Below, one piece after another: positions 32,086 to 42,062 of a stretch of 64,000 bases of DNA. The stretch spans positions 50,312 through 114,311 of the forward strand of contig JAJEDY010000011.1 in assembly GCA_022821275.1 (NCBI GenBank). The letters are read 5' to 3'. Position numbers and translations under genes: made by a program. The notes below the pieces were generated by a model. The model worked only from the letters and a program-made list of their open reading frames with translations, made no database searches and had not been told where the DNA came from. Positions within the stretch are counted from its first letter, which is position 1, and each line of letters begins with the position of its first letter. The stretch is from Candidatus Latescibacterota bacterium (GTDB taxonomy: Bacteria; Latescibacterota; UBA2968).

Positions 32086-33676
32086 ATACCATAATATGCT
32101 CTTTGATATATTCTTTCAGCTCGGATAACGTATTCGCATCGCCCGGCAAGAGCGGGAGGCCACCGATCCCGTGAGACAGGCTGGTATAAAAAGCGTGAGT
32201 TTGATACGCGGGATCTACCTGAGCGGGAAACAGAACAACAGCACTTTTGAGAATGCGTTGAAAATCTGTATCTATCACCTGGCCAATAGCATCCCGGTAG
32301 GCGTGCATCTTATCAATATCTTCGCGCATGGGAATCCACGTCCCATTGTAATCTTTGCGGCGATATTTGGCGTCAAATGCATAAATAGCGCGCTCGCTAT
32401 TCGAGTTGTGAATTTCGATAATCATATCTGGCCTCAGATCATGTGTGAGCGCGCGTCCCGCCGAGGTGGTATAGGTCATATTGTAGAGACAGCGAATGCT
32501 GTGCTCACCGCGCCGAAGATGTATCGCAGAGGATTCGCCCTGCGCGGGCGAAACGCTCAGACCTCGATTGGTCAGACGAAAAAGGTTATCTTCGCGGATC
32601 GGAACAAAGCCCATATCGCACAGAGAATGAACGAGCGTAAAATAGACCCAGTATTCGTAAAGAGCGTGCGTATCGCGATAAGACAGATCAAATGGACCAC
32701 CCGTACAGGGCGCGAGCGCGCGATTGAGATCGCGGATGAGCGCAAAAGCCATCTGGTAACGCACATCGAGATGAACGGGCAAAGCGTCACCGCGTCGCGC
32801 AGGCGGCAAAGGGAGCAACCGCAAGCAGCGATCCACGTATATTTTCAAACGATGTCCCAGATCGGTATGCACAATAGGTCTCGCGCGCAGTGACAGACGT
32901 TTTAAGTAGGCAACGAGATGGCGATTGAGCGGCGTATCAATATCGGAATGGCGATGGGTCTCGCGCAAATGCGTACAGACGATACCATCCGCCAACGGCA
33001 AGTGTGGGAGATCGGTCCCGCTATGCGTCCAAAATTGCGGCGAGCGAATCATATGGGCAACCGCATCGGGATCGCGGCCCTGTGCGCGATCAACCGCACG
33101 GGTGTGTTGAACGGTTTTGAGACGGCGGTGTGGGCGTTTGAGAATCGCATGCAAAGTGCGGACGAGTTGATTGAAAAGACGATCCAGCACTTGATGAAAG
33201 TCTAAATTGCTGCCCTTGTCATCTATCAGACGCGTCGTAATACGGGTTTGATCGGGCAGAAGATAAATGAGTTCACGGCTGATGTGCTCAAGATCGGCGC
33301 GCATGAATTGATAATCGGTTTCGTAGTCGAGATGGGAGGGACGCACATCGAGTTCGGCATAGAGCAGATCGACATTTTCTGAGCGAATGCAAAAACGGAT
33401 ATGCCCCGGATGATCGCCCGTAGCGAGCCGCCCCCACAGCGCGTGCCCGTCGCGGAGAAAACCGAGGCTTTCGACAGGTTGGTCGTCGATATAGACCGAA
33501 ATATCTTTCCCATTAAGCGGACGGATGAGGCAGTTACATTCAGTAGCTTCTACCAGATGATCGGAAAACACCTGACCCTGCACCGGGGAGAGCAAAATTC
33601 GGGCATAATCATTTTCAGCGGCAAGACCATCGGATGTCTGCGCAAAAGAAGCGCGGATGTGTTGACCTGAGTCCAT
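32084..33676 (-). CDS. DUF2357/PDDEXK_7 nuclease-like protein
   Basis: 530 residues. The N-terminal half is predicted beta-rich then helical (DUF2357-like). The C-terminal third has the PDDEXK_7 (former DUF524) core: YRDTHALYEYWVYFTLV, then LRPDMIIEI and AIYAFDAKYRRKDY, i.e. Asp ... D-A-K of a PD-(D/E)XK site. Members usually sit beside a McrB-like AAA+ GTPase or other restriction gene; none is present here, so this copy is an orphan. Divergent from the HAD phosphatase, with AT-rich spacing between. Might be a restriction or repair component, not proven. Confidence 0.7.
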   Translation of the reverse strand: MDSGQHIRASFAQTSDGLAAENDYARILLSPVQGQVFSDHLVEATECNCLIRPLNGKDISVYIDDQPVESLGFLRDGHALWGRLATGDHPGHIRFCIRSENVDLLYAELDVRPSHLDYETDYQFMRADLEHISRELIYLLPDQTRITTRLIDDKGSNLDFHQVLDRLFNQLVRTLHAILKRPHRRLKTVQHTRAVDRAQGRDPDAVAHMIRSPQFWTHSGTDLPHLPLADGIVCTHLRETHRHSDIDTPLNRHLVAYLKRLSLRARPIVHTDLGHRLKIYVDRCLRLLPLPPARRGDALPVHLDVRYQMAFALIRDLNRALAPCTGGPFDLSYRDTHALYEYWVYFTLVHSLCDMGFVPIREDNLFRLTNRGLSVSPAQGESSAIHLRRGEHSIRCLYNMTYTTSAGRALTHDLRPDMIIEIHNSNSERAIYAFDAKYRRKDYNGTWIPMREDIDKMHAYRDAIGQVIDTDFQRILKSAVVLFPAQVDPAYQTHAFYTSLSHGIGGLPLLPGDANTLSELKEYIKEHIMV

Positions 33677-33755
33677 TGTTCACGTAGATTTCAAAGGTGT
33701 TTGTTTTTAACCATTTTACGGAGGTCGCCTGCAATAATGAATATAAGGAGGAGTT

Positions 33756-34394
33756 GTGATTCGTGCAATTTTGTGGGACAATGACGGGGTGCTGGTAGAT
33801 ACCGAAGGTCTGTACTTTCAGGCGGGACATGAGGTATTGGCGACACAGGGCGTTGAATTGACGCCTGAGAATTTTGCCGAACAGTCGTTAAAAAAAGGAC
33901 TGAGTGTATTCGATTTTATGTCCGATCAAAATGCCGAATTGATTGAGGAACTGCGTCTGAAACGCAACGCGCGGTACAGCGCGTTATTAGCCGAAGGCGT
34001 ACAGATCGTGGATGGCGTGGTAGAAACACTCGAAACATTCCATGGCCGCGTACAAATGGGCATTGTGACGGGTTCTCGCAGAGATCACTTCGACATTGTT
34101 CATGCAAAGACGGATTTGCTCCCATTCTTCGATTTTGTGCTCGCAAGAGAAGATTACGAAGAAGCAAAACCACATCCAGATGCGTATTTGACGGCCATGC
34201 GATTGCACGGGCTACAACCCGATGACTGCGTTGTTGTGGAGGATTCTGAGCGCGGATGTGTCGCAGCAGCAGCGGCTGGCTTGCGCGTGCTCGCTGTGCC
34301 AAATGCACTGTCGGAATACGGAGACTTTTCATCTGCGTACAAAATACTGAACTCGGTGCGAGATATCGTAGATGAGATAGAGAAGTTGGATTAA
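33756..34394 (+). CDS. HAD-superfamily phosphatase/phosphomutase
   Basis: 212 residues, GTG start with AGGAGGAG 2-9 bases upstream. Motif I is WDNDGVLVDTEG with the nucleophile D8 and acid/base D10; motif II is IVTGSRRD; motif III Lys is in EEAKPHPDAYL and motif IV is VVVEDSERG. The cap is the four-helix type of the beta-phosphoglucomutase subfamily. Removes phosphate from, or moves it on, a sugar or small phosphomonoester. It is a lone gene upstream of the M3 peptidase. Confidence 0.87.
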   Translation: MIRAILWDNDGVLVDTEGLYFQAGHEVLATQGVELTPENFAEQSLKKGLSVFDFMSDQNAELIEELRLKRNARYSALLAEGVQIVDGVVETLETFHGRVQMGIVTGSRRDHFDIVHAKTDLLPFFDFVLAREDYEEAKPHPDAYLTAMRLHGLQPDDCVVVEDSERGCVAAAAAGLRVLAVPNALSEYGDFSSAYKILNSVRDIVDEIEKLD

Positions 34395-34430
34395 ATCTAT
34401 TTTCAGGCTCTTAAAAATGAGGTATGTGTA

Positions 34431-36503
34431 ATGAGTGAATTAAAAAACAACCCCCTGCTGGTCAAAGAGGGATTGCCGCGGTACGACGAAATTGAGCCAG
34501 AACACGTTGTACCGGGCGTAAAACATATGCTATCAGAAGCAGAAAAACAGATTGCGGCATTGGAGCAAAACTTAACCCCATCGTGGGATGGGTTGCTCGT
34601 CCCACTCGAAGAACTCGACGTCCCATTTTCTTATGCCTGGGGACCAGTGGGCCATTTGCTCAGCGTAAAAAATTCGGATGCCTTGCGCGAAGCACACGAA
34701 GCCGTCTTGCAAGATGTCGTGGCATTTGGTCTGCGCGTGCAGCAGAGCCGTCCCATTTACGAAGGCCTGGTGGCAATTCGAGACGGAGAGGAATGGGCAG
34801 AGCTAAATGAGGCTCAAAAGCGATGTATCGAACTGAAAATTCGCGCAGCCGAACATGCCGGAGTGGGATTAGAAGGCGCGGCGAGGGAACGCTTTAACGA
34901 AATCGCCAAAGAATTGTCGCAAATCAGCACAGATTTTTCCAACCATGTGCTGGACGCGACAAAAGATTATGAACTAATTATTGAAAACAAAAAAGATACA
35001 GAGGACTGGCCGAACAGTTTGCGACAAGTAGCCGCGCAATCTTATGCACAGGCCAATGAAGGCAGCGGAGCCACGCCGGAAAATGGTCCCTGGCGCATCA
35101 CACTGGATTTCCCCAGCTTTTATCCCTTTATGCAACACCATCGCGTACGCGACCACCGCGAGCAAGTGTACAAAGCCTATGTCCAGCGCGCATCCTCTGG
35201 CGAATGGGACAACAGCGAGTTGATAGCGCGTACCTTAAAATTGCGCAAAGAGCAATCTGCAATTCTGGGGTTTGAGACCTATGCAGACAGGAGCCTGAAT
35301 GTCAAAATGGCCCCCGACGTGGCATCTGTCGAGCGCATGATCGGCGAATTGCAGGCGGCTTCGCAGCCCCATAGCGAAAATGATTTTGGCGCGCTGGAAG
35401 CACTGGCAAAGGCGAGCGGTCAGGAAGAGCCAGTCATGCACTGGGATACATCCTTCTGGTCAGAGCGGTTGCGCGAGCAAAAATTCGATTATACCGACGA
35501 TCAGTTGCGCCCTTATTTTCCACTTCCCAAAGTACTCGATGGCATGTTTGAATTGTCAGAACGCCTTTTTGATATTGAGATCGCGCGGGCAGATGATGAA
35601 GACGCGCACAAATGGCATGAAGATGTGCAATTCTTCAAAGTGCTCCGCAATGGCGAGCGCATCGCGTCGTTTTATCTGGACCCCTATTCCCGTCCAGCAG
35701 AAAAACGCGGTGGCGCGTGGATGAACGACTGTCTGGGACGGCGATGGCTCAACGGCGAACTTCGCTTGCCCGTAGTACACCTCGTATGCAACGGCACGCC
35801 TCCTGTAGGAGACACGCCATCGCTCATGAGTTTTTCAGAAGTAGAAACCCTGTTCCACGAGTTTGGACACGGGTTGCAGGGCATGTTGACGACCGTTGAC
35901 TATGCCGATGTAGCGGGATTGCACGGCGTGGAATGGGATGCCGTGGAAATAGCCAGCCAGTTCATGGAAAACTGGTGTTATCAAAAACCCACGCTAATTG
36001 GAATGACCGCACATGTGGAAACGGGCGAACCTCTGCCAGATGACCTGTTTGAGAAAATCGTCGCCGCACGCACATTTCAGGCGGGGTCCTTGATGATGCG
36101 TCAGTTGTCCTTTGGAAAAACAGACATGCTACTGCATTCTGCCTACGATCCAGATGGCGAAGAAACGGCTTTTGATGTGGAGCACAGGGTAACCGAAGAA
36201 ATGTCCGTATTGCCTCCCCTACCAGAGAGTCGATTCTTGTGCTCATTTTCCCATATCTTCGCCGGAGGCTATGCCGCCGGGTATTACAGCTACAAATGGT
36301 CAGAGGTGTTGAGCGCAGACGCATTCGGGGCGTTTGAAGAAGCCGGACTGGATGACGAAGAAGCCGTAAAAGCAACCGGACGCAAATTCCGCGACACAAT
36401 TCTCGCACTGGGCGGCAGCAGACACCCTATGGATGTGTATCGAGAATTTCGCGGACGCGAACCGAGCACAGAGGCGTTGCTGCGGCACAATGGGTTGTTG
36501 TAA
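34431..36503 (+). CDS. prlC: Oligopeptidase A, M3 family
   Basis: 690 residues, the standard length for oligopeptidase A. Zinc site HEFGH at 476-480 (TLFHEFGHGLQGML), with the downstream GVEWDAVEIASQFMENW carrying the third ligand Glu. The C-terminal FSHIFAGGYAAGYYSYKWSEV segment is also diagnostic. A soluble enzyme degrading signal peptides and other short peptides. A dipeptidyl carboxypeptidase of the same family is the alternative. Confidence 0.93.
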   Translation: MSELKNNPLLVKEGLPRYDEIEPEHVVPGVKHMLSEAEKQIAALEQNLTPSWDGLLVPLEELDVPFSYAWGPVGHLLSVKNSDALREAHEAVLQDVVAFGLRVQQSRPIYEGLVAIRDGEEWAELNEAQKRCIELKIRAAEHAGVGLEGAARERFNEIAKELSQISTDFSNHVLDATKDYELIIENKKDTEDWPNSLRQVAAQSYAQANEGSGATPENGPWRITLDFPSFYPFMQHHRVRDHREQVYKAYVQRASSGEWDNSELIARTLKLRKEQSAILGFETYADRSLNVKMAPDVASVERMIGELQAASQPHSENDFGALEALAKASGQEEPVMHWDTSFWSERLREQKFDYTDDQLRPYFPLPKVLDGMFELSERLFDIEIARADDEDAHKWHEDVQFFKVLRNGERIASFYLDPYSRPAEKRGGAWMNDCLGRRWLNGELRLPVVHLVCNGTPPVGDTPSLMSFSEVETLFHEFGHGLQGMLTTVDYADVAGLHGVEWDAVEIASQFMENWCYQKPTLIGMTAHVETGEPLPDDLFEKIVAARTFQAGSLMMRQLSFGKTDMLLHSAYDPDGEETAFDVEHRVTEEMSVLPPLPESRFLCSFSHIFAGGYAAGYYSYKWSEVLSADAFGAFEEAGLDDEEAVKATGRKFRDTILALGGSRHPMDVYREFRGREPSTEALLRHNGLL

Positions 36504-36527
36504 GCTCAGGGAAAGAGGGAAATCATA

Positions 36528-37796
36528 ATGTTAGAATTCATTTACGACTGGTTACTCAGTCTGGGTGCCGAACCGGAGATGGCTAAAAATTGGACCGCAC
36601 CACTATTGGTGGGCCTGTGCATTCTGGTGCTCAGTGTGATTGCCGATTTTATCGTAAAGCGCATAGCCCTGCGAACGCTAAAGTACGTGATTGAAAAAAC
36701 GACAACACCCTGGGACGATGCGTTTGTGGAGCATCGGGTTCTGGACCGGTTGGCACATATGGCTCCCGCAGTAGTCATCTACCTTTTGGCCGACTTGCCA
36801 TTTGCGGGAATGACAGAAGCAGACCGGGATTATTGCGTAGCGATTGTTCGGGATGCTGTGCAAATTTTTGTCGTGATCATCAGTGTCTGGAGCATCGCGG
36901 CATTTCTCAATGCCGCGCTATCTGTTTATCAAACATTTGAGATCTCTCGAGAAGTCCCCGGCAGGGGTTTTGTGCAGGTCTTGAAAATACTGACGTATTT
37001 TGTAGGCGGCATTTTGATTTTGTCAATTTTGTTAGACCGCAATCCCGTATATTTCCTGAGCGGATTGGGCGCATTGATGGCCGTACTCTTGCTCGTATTC
37101 AAAGATGCCATCCTGGGACTGGTCGCGGGCATACAACTGAGCGCGAATAAAATGGTCGCCGTGGGCGATTGGATTGAGATGCCAAAATACGGCGCAGATG
37201 GGGATGTCATTGAAGTGACATTGACCACCATAAAGGTGCAAAATTGGGACAAAACGATCACTTCGATTCCCGCGTATTCATTGATCAGCGAATCGTTTAA
37301 AAACTGGCGCGGCATGCAGGAATCGGGTGGACGTCGGATTAAGCGATCAATTTTAATAGATATTCAAACAATCAAATTTTGCGACGAAGAGATGTTGGCG
37401 CGATTCTCAAAAATCAAATACATCGCTGCCTATATCGAACACAAGAAAGACGAACTCGCAAAATTCAACCAGACGCAAGAGATAGATGAGTCGAGCCTGG
37501 TAAATGGACGGCGCATGACCAATGTGGGCACGTTTCGGGCATACATCGTCGCGTATTTGAGACACCATCCAAAAGTCAACCTGGAAATGACATTTTTGGT
37601 GCGACAACTACCGCCACAAGAACACGGCTTACCAATAGAAATTTACGTCTTCTGCAGCGATACGGTATGGGCGAATTACGAAGCGATTCAGGCAGATATT
37701 TTCGACCACATCCTATCCGTAGTGCCCGAGTTTGACCTCAGCGTATTTCAGGCACCAACAGGACATGATTTTAAGCATCTCGCTGCAAAAAACTAA
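36528..37796 (+). CDS. MscS-family mechanosensitive channel
   Basis: 422 residues. About five transmembrane segments in the first 215 residues (ALLVGLCILVLSVIADFIV, APAVVIYLLADL, FVVIISVWSIAAFLNAAL, YFVGGILILSILL, GALMAVLLLVFKDAILGLVAG), the last being the pore-lining helix. The MscS beta-domain starts at VAVGDWIEMPKYGADGDVIEVTLTTIKVQNWD, and a cytoplasmic alpha/beta domain follows. Releases ions and small osmolytes on membrane tension. It is separated from the following kinase gene by a tandem repeat. Confidence 0.9.
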   Translation: MLEFIYDWLLSLGAEPEMAKNWTAPLLVGLCILVLSVIADFIVKRIALRTLKYVIEKTTTPWDDAFVEHRVLDRLAHMAPAVVIYLLADLPFAGMTEADRDYCVAIVRDAVQIFVVIISVWSIAAFLNAALSVYQTFEISREVPGRGFVQVLKILTYFVGGILILSILLDRNPVYFLSGLGALMAVLLLVFKDAILGLVAGIQLSANKMVAVGDWIEMPKYGADGDVIEVTLTTIKVQNWDKTITSIPAYSLISESFKNWRGMQESGGRRIKRSILIDIQTIKFCDEEMLARFSKIKYIAAYIEHKKDELAKFNQTQEIDESSLVNGRRMTNVGTFRAYIVAYLRHHPKVNLEMTFLVRQLPPQEHGLPIEIYVFCSDTVWANYEAIQADIFDHILSVVPEFDLSVFQAPTGHDFKHLAAKN

Positions 37797-37853
37797 AAAC
37801 TGACACCGGGCAGAAGAGGCTGCAAACCCAATTCGCAAATATTAAATCGTTTT

Positions 37854-37881
37854 ATCTGTGTTCATCTGCGTTCATCTGCGG
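37854..37881. repeat. Tandem 10-base ATCTGCG-type repeat
   Basis: ATCTGTGTTC, ATCTGCGTTC, ATCTGCGG: two and a half units placed 9 bases before the histidine kinase start. The same unit occurs at 53867-53893. Confidence 0.75.
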
Positions 37882-37889
37882 ATACTTTT

Positions 37890-39035
37890 ATGTCTGACCA
37901 ACTCAAACAACGCAATCGCGAACTCTCAATCCTCAACGCGATTGCCCATGCACTCAACCAATCCGTCAACCTCGATCAAGCCCTCGAAACGGCACTTGAA
38001 AAAGTAGCCGCATTGCTCGGCTTGAGCACGAGTTGGATCTGGCTCATGCACGAAGACACACACCAACCCTATCTGGCTGCCGCGCAAAACCTGCCCCCTG
38101 TACTGCGCGACAACCCGGACAAAATGGGCGGCTGGTGCTATTGTCTGGACACGTACGAGAAAGGCGACTTGAAGGGTGCGGCAAATGTAAATGTCGTGGC
38201 CTGTAGCCGCCTGAAAGGACTTGTAGAAGGCACAGATGGCTTGCAGTATCACGCGAGTATCCCGCTGTACGCGCAGGAAAAAAAGGTGGGTGTATTAAAT
38301 GTAGGCAGTGTTGAATGGCGCGAACTCTCAGATGAAGACTTGCGCTTGCTCAATACAGTGGGCGACTTGATGAGCATTGCAATTGAACGCGCGCGTCTAT
38401 ACGAAAAAAGTGTTGAAATTGGCGCGGTGGATGAGCGTTTCAGACTCGCGCGGGAATTACACGATACCCTGGGTCAAAATCTGGTGGCGATCTTAATGCG
38501 TCTGGAAACTCTGGATGCCTTGCTCGACGGCAATACAGAGCGCAAAATCCTGTCCGAAACCGTACGCGATGTCATAGCTCTGGCGCGCGATAACCTGGAA
38601 GATGCGCGGCGGGCAGTGCTGGATTTGCGCGCTGCACCACTTGAAAATCGCACGTTGATTGAAGCATTGGAAACTCTGGGACAAAATATGGGCAGCCCAG
38701 CGCGTGTACGCGTAAAAAGTATTGGCGAACATCCCCTACCCGTCAGAATAGAAGCGAGCTTATATCGCATGGCACAAGAGGCACTGAACAATATCGCGCA
38801 ACATGCAGATGCCCAAAAAGTCCTCATCGAACTGATATCAACGCCTCAATACGTCCAACTCGTAGTCGAAGACGACGGTCGTGGATTTGATCCGGAAAAC
38901 GTGCGGGAAGATCGATACGGTCTCATTGGCTTGAATGAGCGGGCGCATTTACTGGGCGGTTCATTTGCAATTGAAAGCGCGCCCGACTGCGGCACGCGTT
39001 TGGAAATCCACATCCCACTGGAGCGCGAGATATGA
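37890..39035 (+). CDS. GAF-domain NarL-type sensor histidine kinase
   Basis: 381 residues without membrane segment, so a cytoplasmic sensor. A GAF domain occupies about 20-170 and contains GWCYC and a third Cys in VVACSRLKG. The HisKA_3 dimerisation domain has the phospho-acceptor H191 (FRLARELHDTLGQN). The ATPase domain has the N box (YRMAQEALNNIAQHA) and G boxes (VEDDGRGFD, RYGLIGLNERAHLLGG, CGTRLEIHIP). It overlaps the response-regulator gene by four bases. The Cys pattern may bind a metal, cluster or redox signal; the signal is unknown. Confidence 0.9.
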   Translation: MSDQLKQRNRELSILNAIAHALNQSVNLDQALETALEKVAALLGLSTSWIWLMHEDTHQPYLAAAQNLPPVLRDNPDKMGGWCYCLDTYEKGDLKGAANVNVVACSRLKGLVEGTDGLQYHASIPLYAQEKKVGVLNVGSVEWRELSDEDLRLLNTVGDLMSIAIERARLYEKSVEIGAVDERFRLARELHDTLGQNLVAILMRLETLDALLDGNTERKILSETVRDVIALARDNLEDARRAVLDLRAAPLENRTLIEALETLGQNMGSPARVRVKSIGEHPLPVRIEASLYRMAQEALNNIAQHADAQKVLIELISTPQYVQLVVEDDGRGFDPENVREDRYGLIGLNERAHLLGGSFAIESAPDCGTRLEIHIPLEREI

Positions 39036-39652
39036 GCAAACCCATTCGCATTGTCGTTGCAGACGATCACCCCGTTGTGCGCGATGGCCTGATTGCCATG
39101 CTACAGACCCAATCCGATTTTGAGGTCATAGGGGAAGCTGGCGATGGTGCAGAAGCATTGCACATAGTCGCCGAACGCACGCCCGACGTGCTATTGCTCG
39201 ACCTGGAGATGCCGCGATTGGATGGTATCGAGACGCTCCAGCGACTGGGAGAACGGGGAAGCAGCGTGCGGGTAATCGTGTTTACGGTCTTTGATACGGA
39301 CGAGCGCATCGTATCGGCGATGCGGGCTGGCGCAAAAGGCTATTTGCTCAAAGGCGCACCTCGAGGCGATGTTTTTCGCGCCGTACGCGTGGTGAACGAA
39401 GGCGGATCCCTGCTCGAACCCCTCATCGCTTCCAAGCTATTGGACAGCGTGAACAATCCCGATGCATTGACCGCACGGCAAAAAGAAGTGCTACACCTGT
39501 TGGCAACGGGACTATTGAACAAGGAAATCGCCGATCAACTCAACATTTCCGAACGCACAGTAAAATTTCACGTCAGCGAAATCCTGGGCAAACTCGGCGC
39601 GGGCAACCGCACAGAAGCCGCCGCAATTGCGATGCAGAGAGGATTGATCTAA
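39032..39652 (+). CDS. LuxR/NarL-family response regulator
   Basis: 206 residues. Receiver domain with acidic pocket ADDH (10-13), phospho-acceptor D57 (VLLLDLEMPRLDG), Thr and Lys of the switch (VFTVF, KGYLLKGAP). A GerE-type helix-turn-helix (LTARQKEVLHLLATGLLNKEIADQLNISERTVKFHVSEILGKLGA) follows at about 145-195. DNA-binding partner of the kinase just upstream (ATGA overlap). Targets unknown; the patatin cluster downstream is one possibility. Confidence 0.93.
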   Translation: MSKPIRIVVADDHPVVRDGLIAMLQTQSDFEVIGEAGDGAEALHIVAERTPDVLLLDLEMPRLDGIETLQRLGERGSSVRVIVFTVFDTDERIVSAMRAGAKGYLLKGAPRGDVFRAVRVVNEGGSLLEPLIASKLLDSVNNPDALTARQKEVLHLLATGLLNKEIADQLNISERTVKFHVSEILGKLGAGNRTEAAAIAMQRGLI

Positions 39653-39702
39653 AACTAATAAATAATAATTAAGAGATAGAGCTTGCTCCTCTTTAATAAG
39701 GG

Positions 39703-39738
39703 CGATATATTGGCTTTAGAGTGATATATCGTTTTTTT
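39703..39738 (+). terminator. Intrinsic terminator after the two-component genes
   Basis: Stem CGATATAT / ATATATCG with a 13-base loop, directly followed by seven T, 51 bases past the response-regulator stop. Confidence 0.75.
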
Positions 39739-39823
39739 AACATTCTGTAATTCATTGAGATATGTGCATAAAACGATTTGACCTGGGCAGAGAGTGGACC
39801 GATCTTTCAAAGTCGGAAACCAG

Positions 39824-42049
39824 ATGACGAACAAAACGTTATACGCAACCAACATAGTTCAAAGCCTATTTATTTTTGTATTGTGTTTGGGTTTTGCCTT
39901 GTCTATCGCGCTTCCTTCTTTTGCAAAACAGAAACCCCGAGTCGCCCTGGTGCTCAGTGGGGGAGGCGCGCGTGGAGGGGCACATATCGGCGTGTTGCGC
40001 GTGATCGAGCGCGAAGGCATACCCATTGATTTGATTGTGGGCGTGAGTTATGGTGCTCTGGTGGGAGGATTGTACGCTGCCGGATACTCTGTTGACAATG
40101 TCGAACGCATTATTGTAGAAACAGACTGGTGGGAAATAACCAACAATAGCCCCAACCGGCGCCTGTCGAATTTGTATCGCAAACCAATGGCTGATCGCCA
40201 GATGCTCGCATTGCGCCTCGATAGATTGGACCTAAAATTGCCTTATGGGATTTTTGCCGGACAAAAAATCCAGCATTTTCTCAATCAATTGACCCTTGGC
40301 GTAACTTATCGGGCGCGAAACGACTTTGATCGGCTTCCAACGCCTTTTCGCGCAATTGCAACAGATATTTTGTCTGGCGAACAGGTCGTGCTTAAAAATG
40401 GCTCGCTCGGCACGGCAATCAGAGCGAGTATTTCTGTTCCCGGGGTGTTTGCGCCAGTGAGTACAGAACAAACCCACCTCGTAGATGGCGGCATTGTCAA
40501 TAATCTGCCTGTAGATGTCGCATTAGACGCTGGCACTGATTTTGTTATTGCCGTTGATTGTGCCACGCCTTTGCGCAGTCAAAAGCACGAAATTGAAGAT
40601 GTTATCGACGTCATTGATCAAGCTGTTAGTTTTCGAATTGAAGAAAAAAAAATTACAAATCGAAAACGCGCCCATGTGCTGATAACGCCCGATTTGAAAA
40701 AATTTGATGCAGGCGATTTTAATCTGTCGTACACCTTGATCTCCATTGGCGAAAAAGAAGCCGAAAAACATCTGGATGTGATCAGGAAGGCTCTGCAAAC
40801 ACTCGGAATTTCAAAGCGCGTTGGAAAGTCAAGACCGTCGATATTGCCAGATAAATTTGATTTCGAAACCTGGGCGGATATACCATCGGATATTGTGATT
40901 GACCGGGTTCGGATTAAGGGTTTAGAACGTTATTCACAAGAGGTATTTACATCGCGGTTGGAAAAGTTCGTCAATAAGCCGATATCGTTTCGAGAACTGG
41001 AACGCGAATCTGGCCGGTTGTATGCGACCGGATTATTTCAAACGGTAGATTATCAGGTCCTCTACCATGAAGGCCAGAACGAATTGGTTTTTCAGGTACT
41101 TGAAAACCCCCCCAGTGAGATGAAAGTGGGCCTTCGGTACGACAACGATTTTCGGGTTTCGGCAATGGCCGAGTTTGCACATCAAAATGCTTATGGCCGC
41201 GTATCAGAGTTTTATTTTCGCGGCCTATTGGGCAATTTGAAGTTTGCCGAAATGAATTTAATTTTTCGCGCATCTAAGGACCTGCGTTTTCTCGGAGAGA
41301 TTCAAGGCTGGAATCAAGATAGGTTGTATTTTCAAAATGGGCAACGCCAGAGTGCGTATAACGAGAAGCGTCTTCGCACGCGATTGGGCTTGCAGGTTTT
41401 GTTTCACAGTTGGGGAGGCTTCAACGTGGGATATCAAGTTGAACATGTCCGTATTCGCAATGCGGACCGTTCAATAGGCAATGCGTCTAAATCTCTGCCC
41501 GGCTTCTGGTTATCTGCAGGTATTGACACGCGAGACGATGCATTTTTGCCAGGGCAAGGCGTCTATTTTCAAACGCAAGCAAAATGGGTTCATCGGACAT
41601 TTTCACATAAGCAGGTGCAAACACAACTCGCGTACTTCGCCAGTCCCCATCCACAATTGAGTGTGAGCCTCTGGTCTCAAGGAGGCTATATGACACAGCC
41701 TGCACCGGTTTATGAACGCTTCGCATTAGGTGGTGCAGGACACTTTAGTAGCGCAGCATTGCGCGTTGTTGGTCTCAAACGCGATGAGTTGAGGGCTTTC
41801 AGGTTCGTATCGTCGGGCATTTCTATTTGGAAGCATATGACATTTTGGGAATCCATCCCCCGCAGTGCTGTTGGAATTTTCTATCAGGGCGGTCTGTGCA
41901 ACAATACGGATCGACCAAATACCCGTATCCACAGTTTTGGTATTGGGGGTTATATCAACACAGCGTTTTTTGGGCCCATTCGCGTTGATATTGTGAGCAC
42001 AGAAAAAAAAGACATCCAGATTTATACTGCAATCGGATTTGCGTTTTAA
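39824..42049 (+). CDS. Type Vd patatin autotransporter (PlpD-like)
   Basis: 741 residues. Signal peptide, then a patatin phospholipase domain (about 38-330): oxyanion loop GGGARGG (46-52), nucleophile S75 in GVSYG, Asp221 in VDGG. A POTRA-like domain follows (DIVIDRVRIKGLERYSQEVFTSRL, about 350-425), then a 16-strand-type BamA/FhaC barrel ending in IYTAIGFAF. This patatin-POTRA-barrel order is that of type Vd secreted lipases such as PlpD/FplA, which cleave phospholipids. The start at 39824 gives the signal peptide directly; a GTG 30 bases upstream is possible. Confidence 0.88.
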   Translation: MTNKTLYATNIVQSLFIFVLCLGFALSIALPSFAKQKPRVALVLSGGGARGGAHIGVLRVIEREGIPIDLIVGVSYGALVGGLYAAGYSVDNVERIIVETDWWEITNNSPNRRLSNLYRKPMADRQMLALRLDRLDLKLPYGIFAGQKIQHFLNQLTLGVTYRARNDFDRLPTPFRAIATDILSGEQVVLKNGSLGTAIRASISVPGVFAPVSTEQTHLVDGGIVNNLPVDVALDAGTDFVIAVDCATPLRSQKHEIEDVIDVIDQAVSFRIEEKKITNRKRAHVLITPDLKKFDAGDFNLSYTLISIGEKEAEKHLDVIRKALQTLGISKRVGKSRPSILPDKFDFETWADIPSDIVIDRVRIKGLERYSQEVFTSRLEKFVNKPISFRELERESGRLYATGLFQTVDYQVLYHEGQNELVFQVLENPPSEMKVGLRYDNDFRVSAMAEFAHQNAYGRVSEFYFRGLLGNLKFAEMNLIFRASKDLRFLGEIQGWNQDRLYFQNGQRQSAYNEKRLRTRLGLQVLFHSWGGFNVGYQVEHVRIRNADRSIGNASKSLPGFWLSAGIDTRDDAFLPGQGVYFQTQAKWVHRTFSHKQVQTQLAYFASPHPQLSVSLWSQGGYMTQPAPVYERFALGGAGHFSSAALRVVGLKRDELRAFRFVSSGISIWKHMTFWESIPRSAVGIFYQGGLCNNTDRPNTRIHSFGIGGYINTAFFGPIRVDIVSTEKKDIQIYTAIGFAF

Positions 42050-42062
42050 CAAAAGAACAAAC

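Noticed and set aside
32171..32893. 240-codon plus-strand frame
   Set aside because: Antisense to the DUF2357 gene, whose PD-(D/E)XK motif is clear.
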